NCBI GenBank assembly: GCA_905479325.1
Contig: CAJQLW010000035.1
Span: 33,459 to 97,458, forward strand
From: an uncultured Flavobacteriales bacterium
Lineage (GTDB): Bacteria; Bacteroidota; Bacteroidia; Flavobacteriales_E; Vicingaceae
Direction: 5' to 3'
DNA length: 64,000 nt
How positions within the stretch are numbered: the stretch's first letter is position 1; every line of letters begins with the position of its first letter. The notes below the pieces were generated by a model. The model saw only the letters and a program-made list of their open reading frames with translations. It was not told where the DNA came from and did no database searches. The translations under genes and the position numbers were made by a program. Below, piece after piece: positions 36,284-45,719 of the stretch.

Positions 36284-37465
36284 TTAGCTATTTAAATGCT
36301 GAATGGCGAGATAAGCCATCAACCCAACACCAATTTCTAACGCCTTTTCGTCAACCTGAAACTCAGGGTGGTGGACACTTTTGTCTATCCCTAATTTTTT
36401 GTTTCCAACTCCTAGTCGATAAAAGCAACTTGGGACTTGCTGAGAAAAATATGCAAAGTCTTCAGCAGTCATTCTCAACTGTAAAGGTTCAACAAATTCT
36501 TCACCCAGATATGAACTTGCAAATCTCACAGAAGCTTCTGTTGTCGCAATGTCGTTTATTAAGAAAGGGTAACCTTTTCTAATGTCGACAATACAGGTTC
36601 CTCCATGAGCTTTGGCTATGGACTCGCAAATTTCTGTAATTCTCTGGTGAAAAATAGCTCTCCACTCTTCATTAAATGTTCGCAATGTTCCTTCTAGCCT
36701 CACTTCCGAAGGAATTACATTGGTGGCACCATTGCCAATAATTTTTCCAAAAGATAAAACTGTTGGTAAGGTTGGCGGAGCAATTCGACTAGAAAGGGTT
36801 TGTAAATCCATAATAATTGCTGCAGCCATAACAATGGGATCTATGTTATTATGCGGCAACGCGCCATGCCCTCCTTTACCCAAAACGGTCAGGTAAATCT
36901 CATCCGCAGATGCCATGTATGTTCCACTTTTAAAGCCAACATAACCTGCTTCAAACTCCGGATATACATGTTGTGCCAACATCAAATCAGGTTGATACTT
37001 TTCCAATACTCCTTCCTGTATCATCAACGAGGCTCCTCCAGGTAACTTCTCTTCACCGGGCTGAAAAATCAAAACAGCCCTTCCGTTCCAATCAGCCTTT
37101 GTTTCGTGCAAAACCTTGGCAACTCCCATTAAACAGGATGCGTGTACATCATGACCACAAGCGTGCATCTTCCCTTCTGCTATCGACTTATATTCAACCT
37201 CAGCTTTCTCGTGTATTGGCAAAGCGTCTAAATCGGCTCTAATCGCAACTGTTTTACCCGGCTTACCTGAGTCAATCACGACAGTAAAACCGGTTTCTAC
37301 CCAAGTTTCATCTATTGCTAAGCCCCAATCAGAAAGTTTACTTTTTAAGTACTTAGAAGTTTCATACTCTTCAAAAGAAAGCTCCGGGTTTTGATGAAGG
37401 TGCCTTCTTATTTCTAGCACTTCTTCAAAATTTTCAAGTGCTAATGCCTTTATTTTTGACTCCAT
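36284..37465 (-). CDS. M20 family amidohydrolase (N-acyl-amino-acid or hippurate hydrolase type)
   Basis: This 393-residue metal-dependent amidohydrolase has the metal ligands in MHACGHDVHASCL, IFQPGEEKLPGGA, an AQHVYPEFEAG histidine and HHPEFQVDEKAL near the end. The lid domain lies at about residues 180-295. Relatives remove acyl groups from N-acyl amino acids or cleave indole-acetyl conjugates; the natural substrate is not deducible. No signal peptide. The TSUP gene begins (on the minus strand) 7 bases upstream of its start, suggesting co-transcription. Confidence 0.9.
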   Translation of the reverse strand: MESKIKALALENFEEVLEIRRHLHQNPELSFEEYETSKYLKSKLSDWGLAIDETWVETGFTVVIDSGKPGKTVAIRADLDALPIHEKAEVEYKSIAEGKMHACGHDVHASCLMGVAKVLHETKADWNGRAVLIFQPGEEKLPGGASLMIQEGVLEKYQPDLMLAQHVYPEFEAGYVGFKSGTYMASADEIYLTVLGKGGHGALPHNNIDPIVMAAAIIMDLQTLSSRIAPPTLPTVLSFGKIIGNGATNVIPSEVRLEGTLRTFNEEWRAIFHQRITEICESIAKAHGGTCIVDIRKGYPFLINDIATTEASVRFASSYLGEEFVEPLQLRMTAEDFAYFSQQVPSCFYRLGVGNKKLGIDKSVHHPEFQVDEKALEIGVGLMAYLAIQHLNS

Positions 37466-37472
37466 AAGACCA

Positions 37473-37856
37473 TTATTTTGAAAAGAATACCATCTTAATA
37501 GAAACTGCCATAAGGATTAATCCAAATACTTTTTTCATTGTAGCTTCGCTAAAATAAACCAAAGACATTTTTGAGCCTAAGTAGCCTCCAATAATAAAAG
37601 TGACGGCAATAATTGCAGCATATTTCAAGTTCAAAGAGCCTGCTTTGTAATAATTCATTGCCGCTAAAATTCCAATTGGAGGTAACATTAACGCAATGCT
37701 TGTTCCTTGAGCAGATTGCTGAGAAAAACCTAAAAAGTAGACCAATGCAGGAACGATAATTATTCCCCCACCAATACCAATCATACCACTTAAAATTCCT
37801 GCTAAAAGCCCTATACAAACTAAAATAATGAGTGTTGAAATTGTCATTTTTTTCAT
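37473..37856 (-). CDS. Half-size TSUP (TauE/SafE) family membrane protein
   Basis: This 127-residue protein has four predicted helices and one copy of the TSUP glycine motif SGMIGIGGGIIIVPAL near residue 25, then AQGTSIALMLPPIG and GGYLGSKMSL. Full TSUP exporters carry two such halves in about 250 residues, so this is a half unit that should dimerise. The family moves sulfur-containing or organic anions; the substrate is unknown. It abuts the large barrel fusion gene upstream (stop at 37857, start at 37856) and the amidohydrolase downstream. Confidence 0.82.
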   Translation of the reverse strand: MKKMTISTLIILVCIGLLAGILSGMIGIGGGIIIVPALVYFLGFSQQSAQGTSIALMLPPIGILAAMNYYKAGSLNLKYAAIIAVTFIIGGYLGSKMSLVYFSEATMKKVFGLILMAVSIKMVFFSK

Positions 37857-40800
37857 TTAAATGTCTAATGTAAGTGAGAACATTGTAATTCTTTCATTGC
37901 TAATAATTCCATTCTCTATGCCCCAAGCTAAATCCATTCGAACAAAATAGCCGAGTAAGGTAGAACGCAAACCAAATCCTACGCCACCAACTATCGGGTC
38001 ATTAATGTTTTCGTAGGTTATTGTAATTGGACCTGTTGTTAATGTTTCACTATTCAACAAATTTGTTTCATTAAACGGAGATTCACCTTCCCAAGCGGTG
38101 CCGACATCAGCAAAACCTACCACTTGAAAATCTCTTAGGAAAGGCTTTTCTACAGGTCGTTTCATAAAGTATTTCACAATTGGCCATCTAAGCTCAGCAT
38201 TGATTAGTGCAAAAGCACTACCGTTTCTTACATTCTGCTTAAATCCACGCATGTTGGCCGCTAGTGCTTGAAATCCGTAGTTCTGAGTTTGGTCAATCGG
38301 CGTATCTCGATCAAATAAATCTCCACTAATCCACTCGTCGGTTCCACCAAGATAATAGATCAGCGGAGTGCTACCAAAAGACTTACTTCCGGCGAGTCGC
38401 GTTACAAAAATAATTTCCCTATGAATTTGCTGATAATGTCTAAAATCAAACCCAACTACCTGAAAGTTTGAAACTCCTGAGCGTGCGTCAGAATAAACTC
38501 TTTCGTAATGCTCCCCAAAAATTCTAAATCGGGTACCGCTGAGTATGTTCACCGCTAATTGTCGAGTATTATCATACACATAAGCAGCTTTCAATGAGCC
38601 ATAGTACTCATTAAAAACACTATTTTCAAGAGCTCCTCTATCCGTAGACAATGGTATTATTCTATCGTTGCGAACTGAAATTACTCCTCTCAAACTAGTA
38701 ATTTCTGAAAATGGATAGGAGTAACTTGCTATACCTCGAATTGTCTTTAAATCATATGGCGAAGCAATGACTGTATTACCTCTAACAAAGGGTCGACCAG
38801 ATGTAATTCGATCTCGTGTTCGCATTAAAGTGTATTCCTTATCAAGTCGCCTCTTCAAATTTTGATAACTCAAAGAGTACTCAATTAAGTTACCTGCGTA
38901 CCTAAATCCTCCATATATTTTATGGTCTTCCATTAAATCAACAATGCCAACTTTGGTGTTTACTCCCAATCCAGAATTATTATACGGCCCTCCATTAAAA
39001 ACCTCATATTGACCATTTATAAAAGTATGATTCAATTGCAACATGGTATTATCAGTTCTAAAGTTGAGCCTATACAGTCGCTGAGTTGGAAACTTTAAAG
39101 CATCAAAATCAACCTCTTTAGCATTTTGGTTGGCAAGCAAGCTTTCAACCGGCTTAGCTTTATTGTTGTTGAACTCATAAGTTGTGTAATCGAATTCAAC
39201 ATTTGGTTCGTTCACCTCAAATACTTTAAACGATTCTTTTGGCAATTCTTTCAACGACAATGATTCCAATTCTTGACCTGTTTTTGCCACCTCAGAAATT
39301 TCTCTTTCGGCCAAGGAATTTTTAAAAAACTTAAATACTCCTTCGTCAAAGCCAATCTGATAAATCAAACCATCAGTTGTTACAGATTGCTCCAAAACTG
39401 GGGAAGGATAGGTTGCTAGTTTTTCAGAGTTATAGAAATCCCTGTAATGAATGACCGTATCAATTTTACTAATTGCACTATCGTAAGTTGCAAGATATTG
39501 AAGTGTTTTACCATTTTCGTGAACCAAATACGTCAATTTGCTATTGACAAGAATGGGTCCCGTTTCTTCAATTTCAGGAGTGTTGGTTACCGATTGAATA
39601 AAATTATCTTGATTCAAATCTAAAACGAATATATCCTTTTCATGGTAAAATTCCTCCTCCTTGTGGTCAATGTTTAAGCTGTCATTCATTCGGTTAGAAA
39701 CAAAAAACACTTTTGAGCCCTCATCATTAACAGTTGGCAGCAAGTCGTCGTATACATCATCTGTTAATTTTTTCTGCGTGTTACCAAGAACGTTGTACAA
39801 GTATAAATCTGACTGACCCTCATTCACTCCTGAAAAAACGAACTCCTTTCCACTTTGCAAAAATTGATACGACAAGACTTTCTCCATTTTAAAGATTGGC
39901 TTTACTGCCAGTTCTTCTGTTTCAATGTTATAATTGTGAAAAAGCAATTCTCCCTTATTCTCCGTGATAAAAGTTACCAATTGACCCGAAGGGTGCCACT
40001 CAACAATTGGATAAGAATAATCTTGCAACCGCTCTAGCTTATGCTCTTTCTGAAAAATCTTTTTCTTTTTGCCGCTCTGTAAATCCTGAATAAAAATCTT
40101 ATATTTTCCTTCTTGGTTAGTAGTAAAAGCGAAGTAGCGCTCATCGTGGCTAATTTTTAAATTTTGATAGCGGCGCTTCTTTTTCATTTTAAGCCCAATC
40201 TCTTCGCCCATATTCTCACTTGCAAAAGTATTGGATTGCGTGTATTTCGACTTGGCTTGCATTCGCCATTCTTGATATAACTGCTCTAAGCTAAGTCCAA
40301 TTACGTACAAGAACCCATCGTCAACTTCACGCGCAACCCTGGTCATATAAAGTATATTAGGAATTACTTCATCTCCATAGGATTTTGAGACATATTCCCA
40401 AAGGCCGTGACCAACAATTTCAGCCTGTTCGTTTGTAAGTGTGTTAAATCTTCTGAATCGATCGTTCAGTATTCCATCTTTTATTTTTGCTTGAATTAGC
40501 GGATCTGTGCTTTTAGTTAAATAAGAAACCAAGCCTTTAGTATACCACTCGGGTAAGTCAACCAAAGTTGAATTTCTAATTACTTCCCTCCAATTACCGC
40601 CGTATACTAATTGGTTGATCAGAACCTCAACCAACCCAGCGTCCAGTTGTTTTTCAAAAGAATCGTATTCGCCTTCAAAATAAACGAACACTTTACTACC
40701 TACAATTTTAGTAACGCCGCCTAAATTTTGATTTCGTTCGGTAGTTAAACCAATATTGCTTTGTCTGTAATGCGATTGCTTGTTGTAAATAACAAATTGA

Positions 40801-41081
40801 ACTTTGTCAGAAATTTTAAACTCAAAAAAGCTTTCTAATTCGGGAATCCGAACATTTAAATACTTAGCAGCGTGCACTGCAAGATCTTTTCCTCCAGTGT
40901 AAAAATAGGTCTCGTAATTCTGAAACCTATAAAACTGCCATTGAAAATCGTCATATTGAACTCTGTTTTTGCCAAAGTCAATTTTAGTCCCATTGTAGAA
41001 TTGAGCACTAAGGTCTTGGTATCCAAAAGCTGTAAGGATAAAAAGAACTGAAAACAGAAAAGTGCGTAGTTGCTTTTGCAA
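37857..41081 (-). CDS. Tripartite outer-membrane protein: pseudo-peptidase, TolB-like propeller and BamA-like barrel
   Basis: This 1074-residue exported protein has three parts. After a signal peptide (cut near DLSAQ), residues about 30-270 resemble a peptidase-MA (gluzincin) domain, including LPEWYTKGLVSYL, but where HExxH is expected the sequence reads LVEVLINQL, so the zinc site is gone. Residues about 290-560 hold WD40/PD40-type repeats (ISHDERYFAFTTNQEG, NDEGSKVFFVSNR). The last 380 residues are an Omp85-like barrel (IYYLGGTDEWISG, VGGVGFGLRSTLLG). The start is TTG, with an in-frame stop just upstream. Function unknown. Confidence 0.78.
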   Translation of the reverse strand: MQKQLRTFLFSVLFILTAFGYQDLSAQFYNGTKIDFGKNRVQYDDFQWQFYRFQNYETYFYTGGKDLAVHAAKYLNVRIPELESFFEFKISDKVQFVIYNKQSHYRQSNIGLTTERNQNLGGVTKIVGSKVFVYFEGEYDSFEKQLDAGLVEVLINQLVYGGNWREVIRNSTLVDLPEWYTKGLVSYLTKSTDPLIQAKIKDGILNDRFRRFNTLTNEQAEIVGHGLWEYVSKSYGDEVIPNILYMTRVAREVDDGFLYVIGLSLEQLYQEWRMQAKSKYTQSNTFASENMGEEIGLKMKKKRRYQNLKISHDERYFAFTTNQEGKYKIFIQDLQSGKKKKIFQKEHKLERLQDYSYPIVEWHPSGQLVTFITENKGELLFHNYNIETEELAVKPIFKMEKVLSYQFLQSGKEFVFSGVNEGQSDLYLYNVLGNTQKKLTDDVYDDLLPTVNDEGSKVFFVSNRMNDSLNIDHKEEEFYHEKDIFVLDLNQDNFIQSVTNTPEIEETGPILVNSKLTYLVHENGKTLQYLATYDSAISKIDTVIHYRDFYNSEKLATYPSPVLEQSVTTDGLIYQIGFDEGVFKFFKNSLAEREISEVAKTGQELESLSLKELPKESFKVFEVNEPNVEFDYTTYEFNNNKAKPVESLLANQNAKEVDFDALKFPTQRLYRLNFRTDNTMLQLNHTFINGQYEVFNGGPYNNSGLGVNTKVGIVDLMEDHKIYGGFRYAGNLIEYSLSYQNLKRRLDKEYTLMRTRDRITSGRPFVRGNTVIASPYDLKTIRGIASYSYPFSEITSLRGVISVRNDRIIPLSTDRGALENSVFNEYYGSLKAAYVYDNTRQLAVNILSGTRFRIFGEHYERVYSDARSGVSNFQVVGFDFRHYQQIHREIIFVTRLAGSKSFGSTPLIYYLGGTDEWISGDLFDRDTPIDQTQNYGFQALAANMRGFKQNVRNGSAFALINAELRWPIVKYFMKRPVEKPFLRDFQVVGFADVGTAWEGESPFNETNLLNSETLTTGPITITYENINDPIVGGVGFGLRSTLLGYFVRMDLAWGIENGIISNERITMFSLTLDI

Positions 41082-41154
41082 TGCTTATTTATAAGGGCAA
41101 TAAAGGTAAGCAATTTGAGCAATTGCTGTATCTTCGCAATAAGTTTATAGAGCT

Positions 41155-41793
41155 ATGATTCAGATTAAAAAATTTACGTTCAACCCGTTTCAAGAAAATA
41201 CTTATTTGCTTATTAACGAAAACAATGAGTGCATTGTTGTAGATCCAGGTTGCTTTAGTTCGACAGAGGAGAATGAGCTTAGCACGTACATTACTGAGAA
41301 CAAACTAACCCCAATCAGATTAATTAATACCCATTTTCACATTGATCATGTACTGGGAAACCTCTTTGTTTCAACAACCTATAAACTGCCTGTTACGGCA
41401 TATCAATCTGAAATTGACATGGTGGCTATGGCAGAGCGCTCTGCAGAATTGTATGGCATACCTTATAAAGCTTCACCTAAACCCACTGAGTTTTTACAGG
41501 AAGGCGATAGCATACATTTTGGAGACGCTGAGCTAAAGATTTTGTTCATACCCGGCCATGCTCCAGATCACATTGTCTTAGTGTGCGAGAAAGAAGACTT
41601 TATGATTGGCGGTGATGTTTTATTTAAAGGAAGTATTGGTCGAACTGATTTACCAGGAGGAAACCACCACGACTTAATCGACAACATTGAAAACAAAATT
41701 TTTACGCTTCCAGGATCTATCAAAGTGTATTCTGGCCACGGGCCGGAAACAACTATTGGAGAAGAAAAAATGACCAATCCATTTTTTAAATAG
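41155..41793 (+). CDS. Metallo-beta-lactamase-fold hydrolase (glyoxalase II-like)
   Basis: This 212-residue cytoplasmic enzyme has the di-metal motif HFHIDH at residues 60-65, further ligands in PGHAPDHIVL, the Asp in MIGGDVLFKGSIGRTDLPGG and a terminal YSGHGPETTIG. This is the YcbL/glyoxalase-II-like branch, which hydrolyses thioesters such as lactoylglutathione analogues. The exact substrate is unknown. A TATCTTCG box at 41129-41136 could be part of its promoter. The 3' end overlaps the convergent barrel protein gene by 8 bases. Confidence 0.88.
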   Translation: MIQIKKFTFNPFQENTYLLINENNECIVVDPGCFSSTEENELSTYITENKLTPIRLINTHFHIDHVLGNLFVSTTYKLPVTAYQSEIDMVAMAERSAELYGIPYKASPKPTEFLQEGDSIHFGDAELKILFIPGHAPDHIVLVCEKEDFMIGGDVLFKGSIGRTDLPGGNHHDLIDNIENKIFTLPGSIKVYSGHGPETTIGEEKMTNPFFK

Positions 41794-42580
41794 ACGGCAT
41801 TGAATTTAATTTGGGAACATTGCAGTTAACAGGATCTTTTCTTAAAAACATTAACTTCAATCCAATTACAAGCGGCTGATAGTGAACATCAAAAAATCGT
41901 AGCCCCGGGTTGGGAGATTCCGGAAGAAATCCAACAATTGGCGTTTCTAACGTAGGTATAAATCGAATGTTTTTAGCAACTGTAAATCCATAGCCAAGTT
42001 GAAAGTGCACTTGAACGGCGTGCCGGTCTTCAAATTGCGATACAGATTCAAAACCAACAGGAAATTCATTTTCATACGTGCTTGAGAATAAGTAATCGTA
42101 ATTTACGCCGAAGCCCCAAGTCAAAAAGCTTTTGGGCTTTTGCCATGCTATGTCAATTGCCCTTAAGGCTATACTAAACTTTTGAATTTCAAAAGAATTC
42201 TCAAAATCAATCGGACTATTAACAGTAGCCAAGGGCGTCAACGTATCAAATTCTAAATAATGAACACCGCTAAATCTTCTATAAGAAACTGCGGCTTCAA
42301 AGTAGTCTCCTACTTTGTAACCCTCAAAAGTTTTATACCAACCAAGTTCTAATCCCGCATTCCAAGTTCCACGTCCAACCTCCTCGTAAGCAACCTCTCT
42401 ACCATTATTTAACACCCTTTTCGTTGTGCTACTATTCCCGAAAGACACGGTGGCTAATGGGGCAATGCTAAAACCTGATTTTTTGTATTCTCTTGAAAGT
42501 GGGAATGTTTTTCTATTCACTTGAGCATCGCAAATCAAATACTGAGACAAAAGCAACCCAAATAAAAACAGCTTTTTCAT
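41786..42580 (-). CDS. Predicted outer-membrane beta-barrel protein of unknown function
   Basis: This 264-residue protein has a signal peptide (KKLFLFGLLLSQYLICDAQ) and repeated amphipathic strands (GTWNAGLELGWYKTF, YFEAAVSYRRFSG, QVHFQLGYGFTVA), consistent with a small barrel of eight to ten strands. It ends in a short non-barrel tail rather than an aromatic residue. It lies 3 bases after kmo and is probably in the kynU-kmo operon, but nothing in it links it to tryptophan breakdown. No family recognised. Confidence 0.65.
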   Translation of the reverse strand: MKKLFLFGLLLSQYLICDAQVNRKTFPLSREYKKSGFSIAPLATVSFGNSSTTKRVLNNGREVAYEEVGRGTWNAGLELGWYKTFEGYKVGDYFEAAVSYRRFSGVHYLEFDTLTPLATVNSPIDFENSFEIQKFSIALRAIDIAWQKPKSFLTWGFGVNYDYLFSSTYENEFPVGFESVSQFEDRHAVQVHFQLGYGFTVAKNIRFIPTLETPIVGFLPESPNPGLRFFDVHYQPLVIGLKLMFLRKDPVNCNVPKLNSMPSI

Positions 42581-42583
42581 TGG

Positions 42584-43918
42584 CTAAATCATCTCTAATA
42601 TCTCGTCTTCAACTTCCTGACTATCCCAAATTTCTTCAATATTACTCTTTGCCATAATGCAGTCCATTATTTTTTCTTGTCGCTTTCCATTTGCAAGAGC
42701 TTCAGAGTATGGAGTATGACTAAAGGTTACCTGAGAATATAATGGAACCCATTTGTCAGGATATTTACTGTAAATCTTTTTCTCAATTTTCTTTCTTAAC
42801 AAGAAGCTTTCATCTGCTACCAAATCTCGCATTTCAATAAAGTTCTGCAATGCCAAGTTAGAAATCGCATCAGCATCTTTTTTCCGAGTATCAGAAAACT
42901 CTTTGAACGATTTTGACCAGTCCATGTTATTCGCCTCAAAAATTTGATTGAATACGGTGCAATCCTCAAAGCCAGAGTTCATTCCTTGTCCATAAAACGG
43001 CACGATAGCATGAGATGAATCACCCATCATTACAATTTGGTCTTTGTAATTCCATGGTGAACAACGCACCGTAACCAATGAAGCTGTTGGATTTTCAAAA
43101 TACTCTTCTACCAAATTAGGCATCAAGGCTACCGCGTCAGGAAAAACTGATGTAAAGAATTGCTCTACATCTGTTTTGGTTTTTATTGATTCAAAGGAAT
43201 TTTTCCCTTCAAAAGGGAAAAACAAGGTACAAGTAAAACTTCCATCTTCATTGGCTAAAGCAATCATCATATACTCCCCTCTTGGCCAAATGTGTAACGC
43301 ATTTTTATCTATCTTAAACCCTCCCCCTTCAACTGCAGGAATGGTTAACTCTTTATAACCATGCTCCAAATACATCTGCTGGTAATTGAAGCGATCGGTT
43401 TTCATCAACCTTTTTCGAATGGCCGAAAATGCTCCGTCTGTGGCAAAAATTTTACCATCGTTAACTGTCTTCTTCTCATTCGTTGATGTATCCAGAAAGG
43501 TAAGCTCGTTGTTGGTTAAGCTCAGATCTAAGCATTGGTGGTTAAAAAAGAACTCCACGTTCGAAAACGTATCGGCACAATTCATTAGCTTCTGATTTAG
43601 AAGCCCTCTACTTACAGAGTAAATCGCTTCATCGTCTTTGCCGTATTGCTGAAATGTTGTGTTTCCATTCTCGTCATGCATCATTCTGCCACGCATTGGA
43701 ATTGCAATTTTTTCTATTTCTCCTTGAATTCCAGCCTCTGATATTGCTTTCCATCCTCGATTAGATAAAGCAAGGTTAATGGATCTTCCTGCCACCAAAT
43801 CAACTTTTCGCATATCGGGTCGTCGTTCATAAACTTCTACATCAAACCCTTTTTTGGCCATGTAAATAGCCTGCAACGAACCTACTAACCCAGCTCCAAC
43901 AATTATTACTTTCTCCAT
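42584..43918 (-). CDS. kmo: Kynurenine 3-monooxygenase
   Basis: Kmo hydroxylates kynurenine to 3-hydroxykynurenine with NADPH and FAD. The 444-residue flavoprotein has the dinucleotide motif IIVGAGLVGSLQAIYMAKKG at its start, the family segment GRSINLALSNRGWKAI, and the second FAD motif MMGDSSHAIVPFYGQGMNSGFEDC, shortened here, near residue 300. The next gene upstream is kynU, one base apart, so substrate and product enzymes are made together. This points to de novo NAD synthesis from tryptophan, or to tryptophan breakdown. Confidence 0.94.
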   Translation of the reverse strand: MEKVIIVGAGLVGSLQAIYMAKKGFDVEVYERRPDMRKVDLVAGRSINLALSNRGWKAISEAGIQGEIEKIAIPMRGRMMHDENGNTTFQQYGKDDEAIYSVSRGLLNQKLMNCADTFSNVEFFFNHQCLDLSLTNNELTFLDTSTNEKKTVNDGKIFATDGAFSAIRKRLMKTDRFNYQQMYLEHGYKELTIPAVEGGGFKIDKNALHIWPRGEYMMIALANEDGSFTCTLFFPFEGKNSFESIKTKTDVEQFFTSVFPDAVALMPNLVEEYFENPTASLVTVRCSPWNYKDQIVMMGDSSHAIVPFYGQGMNSGFEDCTVFNQIFEANNMDWSKSFKEFSDTRKKDADAISNLALQNFIEMRDLVADESFLLRKKIEKKIYSKYPDKWVPLYSQVTFSHTPYSEALANGKRQEKIMDCIMAKSNIEEIWDSQEVEDEILEMI

Positions 43919-43919
43919 A

Positions 43920-45194
43920 TTATTTTAATTCTTCTAGCGATTTTTCTATAATTTGACCAAAATTGAACACGTCTGTAAATGAGTTATATATCGGCACAGG
44001 CGCCACTCGAATAACGTTTGGCTCTCTCCAATCTGCTACAACACCCTGCTCGGTCATTTTGTTGAATAATTCTTTCCCACTTCCTTCGGTTAATATAGAA
44101 AGTTGCGAACCTCTTTCTCTTGGAGTGATTACTGTAAAATTTACTGCAGGCAAACGATCCGAAATGTCAGTTAAAATAAACTCCAAATAAGAAGTTAGTT
44201 TCTTCTGCTTTTCAATTAAACGATCAACTCCGGCCTTTAAATGCAACTCCAACGCTACTTTATGCACCGCCATAGACAGAACCGGTGCATTGCTCAATTG
44301 CCAAGCGTCAGCTCCGGCTGCCGGCACAAATCCTTTGGTCATTTGAAAACGATCTTCTGCGGGAGTTCCCCACCAACCTGCAAATCTTTGTAAATTCGTA
44401 TCTTCTGAGTGCCTTTCATGTACATAGATACCTGCAATGCTACCCGGACCAGAATTCAAATACTTGTAAGAGCACCATGCCGCAAAATCGACCCCCCAAT
44501 TGTGCAATTCTAACTTCACATTTCCGAATGCATGGGCTAAATCAAAGCCAACTATTGCTCCAACTGCGTGACCTGCCTCGGTAATTTCTTTCATAGGAAA
44601 TACTTGTCCAGTGTAATAATTTACACCACCAATCATTACCAGAGCAAGTTCATCTCCTAATTCTTCAATCTTTGCAAGAATATCTTCTTTTCTAATTCCG
44701 CGTTCGCCATCTCTTGGGTGTAACTCAACAATTGTGTCCTCTGGCTCTAGTCCATGAAACCGTACTTGAGTCTCTAAGGCATATTGATCTGACGGAAATG
44801 CTTTTCCTTCGCACAACAACTTTACGCGTTTTCCCTTTGGCTGATAAAACGAAACCATTAGAAAGTGTAAGTTAGAGGTAAGACCACCCATCGGGGTCAC
44901 TTCGAGTGGATTTGCACCAACTACTTCAGCCAAATTTGCCTTAAAAATTTCATGATACGAAAACCAAGGATTTTTTGCTTCAAAGTGCCCGTCAACTCCG
45001 TATTTTGCCCAATCATCTAATTCCTGCTGTAAAGCAGCTTTCCCCTTTTTTGGTTGTAATCCTAAAGAGTTACCCGTAAAATAAATCTTATTCTCTCCAT
45101 TATGTTGCGGAAAGTAGAACTCATTTCTAAACTCCTTTAATTCATCTTTGTTATCTAATTCTTCGGCAAATGCCTTTGTATTTTTAAATGTCAT
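43920..45194 (-). CDS. kynU: Kynureninase
   Basis: KynU is a PLP enzyme that splits 3-hydroxykynurenine to 3-hydroxyanthranilate and alanine. The 424-residue protein has the fold-type I pattern: YFTGNSLGLQPK at the start, the PLP Asp in VGFDLAHAFGNV, and the Schiff-base Lys in CSYKYLNSGPGSIAG near residue 240. It is the first gene of the operon kynU-kmo-barrel protein. The next step, 3-hydroxyanthranilate dioxygenase, is not in the window. Confidence 0.95.
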   Translation of the reverse strand: MTFKNTKAFAEELDNKDELKEFRNEFYFPQHNGENKIYFTGNSLGLQPKKGKAALQQELDDWAKYGVDGHFEAKNPWFSYHEIFKANLAEVVGANPLEVTPMGGLTSNLHFLMVSFYQPKGKRVKLLCEGKAFPSDQYALETQVRFHGLEPEDTIVELHPRDGERGIRKEDILAKIEELGDELALVMIGGVNYYTGQVFPMKEITEAGHAVGAIVGFDLAHAFGNVKLELHNWGVDFAAWCSYKYLNSGPGSIAGIYVHERHSEDTNLQRFAGWWGTPAEDRFQMTKGFVPAAGADAWQLSNAPVLSMAVHKVALELHLKAGVDRLIEKQKKLTSYLEFILTDISDRLPAVNFTVITPRERGSQLSILTEGSGKELFNKMTEQGVVADWREPNVIRVAPVPIYNSFTDVFNFGQIIEKSLEELK

Positions 45195-45214
45195 GAAGTC
45201 TTTATTTCAACTGT

Positions 45215-45247
45215 TAAAATTACGATTTGTTATTCTTTCATGCCCAA
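45215..45247 (-). promoter_or_regulatory. Candidate promoter of the kynU-kmo operon
   Basis: On the minus strand TTG (45247-45245) and TAATTTTA (45222-45215, seven of eight to TAnnTTTG) are 22 bases apart, and the box lies 20 bases before the kynU ATG. Confidence 0.38.
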
Positions 45248-45248
45248 C

Positions 45249-45719
45249 TTACAAAGAAGCATCTGTGTATTCAAAAAGCACAAAAGAATCAATCATACCA
45301 ATTGCGGAATAAGCAAGATTATTGAGAAACCGCTTGCCTTTGGACACTCTGCTATAACCTGCTCTATATGGGGCAATATTTCGCAAATCCCCATTGTAAT
45401 TATTTCGTTGAAGGTGAACTTTAGGTATCATCATTACGGTTGAGTACACTATTGGGCTAGCAGCAATAACCCCTCCACCGTCTGCCATAAAGTAGCCCGC
45501 CACTGATCCAACTGCCACCGCAGAAATTTTAGTAAAAGTGCTTCGATGATATGAATCGGCGTGCTGCTCACCAAGAATAAATTGCTTCATTTCCTCTATT
45601 GTATAAAAATTCCCTCGCTCAACATTGTATTGATACACTTGAACCTCTTTTTGCCCTTCTTTTTTGAATGAGAATATTTCGTCAGTTGTTCGTTCTTGAA
45701 AACTAACTTTTTTTTGCAT
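45249..45719 (-). CDS. Downstream part of a frameshifted exported protein
   Basis: This frame gives 156 residues beginning MQKKVSFQE. Residues about 5-50 continue a repetitive charged module (FSFKKEGQKEVQVYQYN, FYTIEEMKQFILG), then a hydrophobic segment (ISAVAVGSVAGYFMADGGG) and a basic tail (YRAGYSRVSKGKRFLNN). It lacks a signal peptide, and its ATG lies inside the last codons of a short exported frame. Removing one base from the A8 run at 45715-45708 (minus strand) joins the two into one protein of about 205 residues, which reads like a normal Bacteroidota exported protein. The stand-alone ATG is probably not the real start. Confidence 0.6.
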   Translation of the reverse strand: MQKKVSFQERTTDEIFSFKKEGQKEVQVYQYNVERGNFYTIEEMKQFILGEQHADSYHRSTFTKISAVAVGSVAGYFMADGGGVIAASPIVYSTVMMIPKVHLQRNNYNGDLRNIAPYRAGYSRVSKGKRFLNNLAYSAIGMIDSFVLFEYTDASL

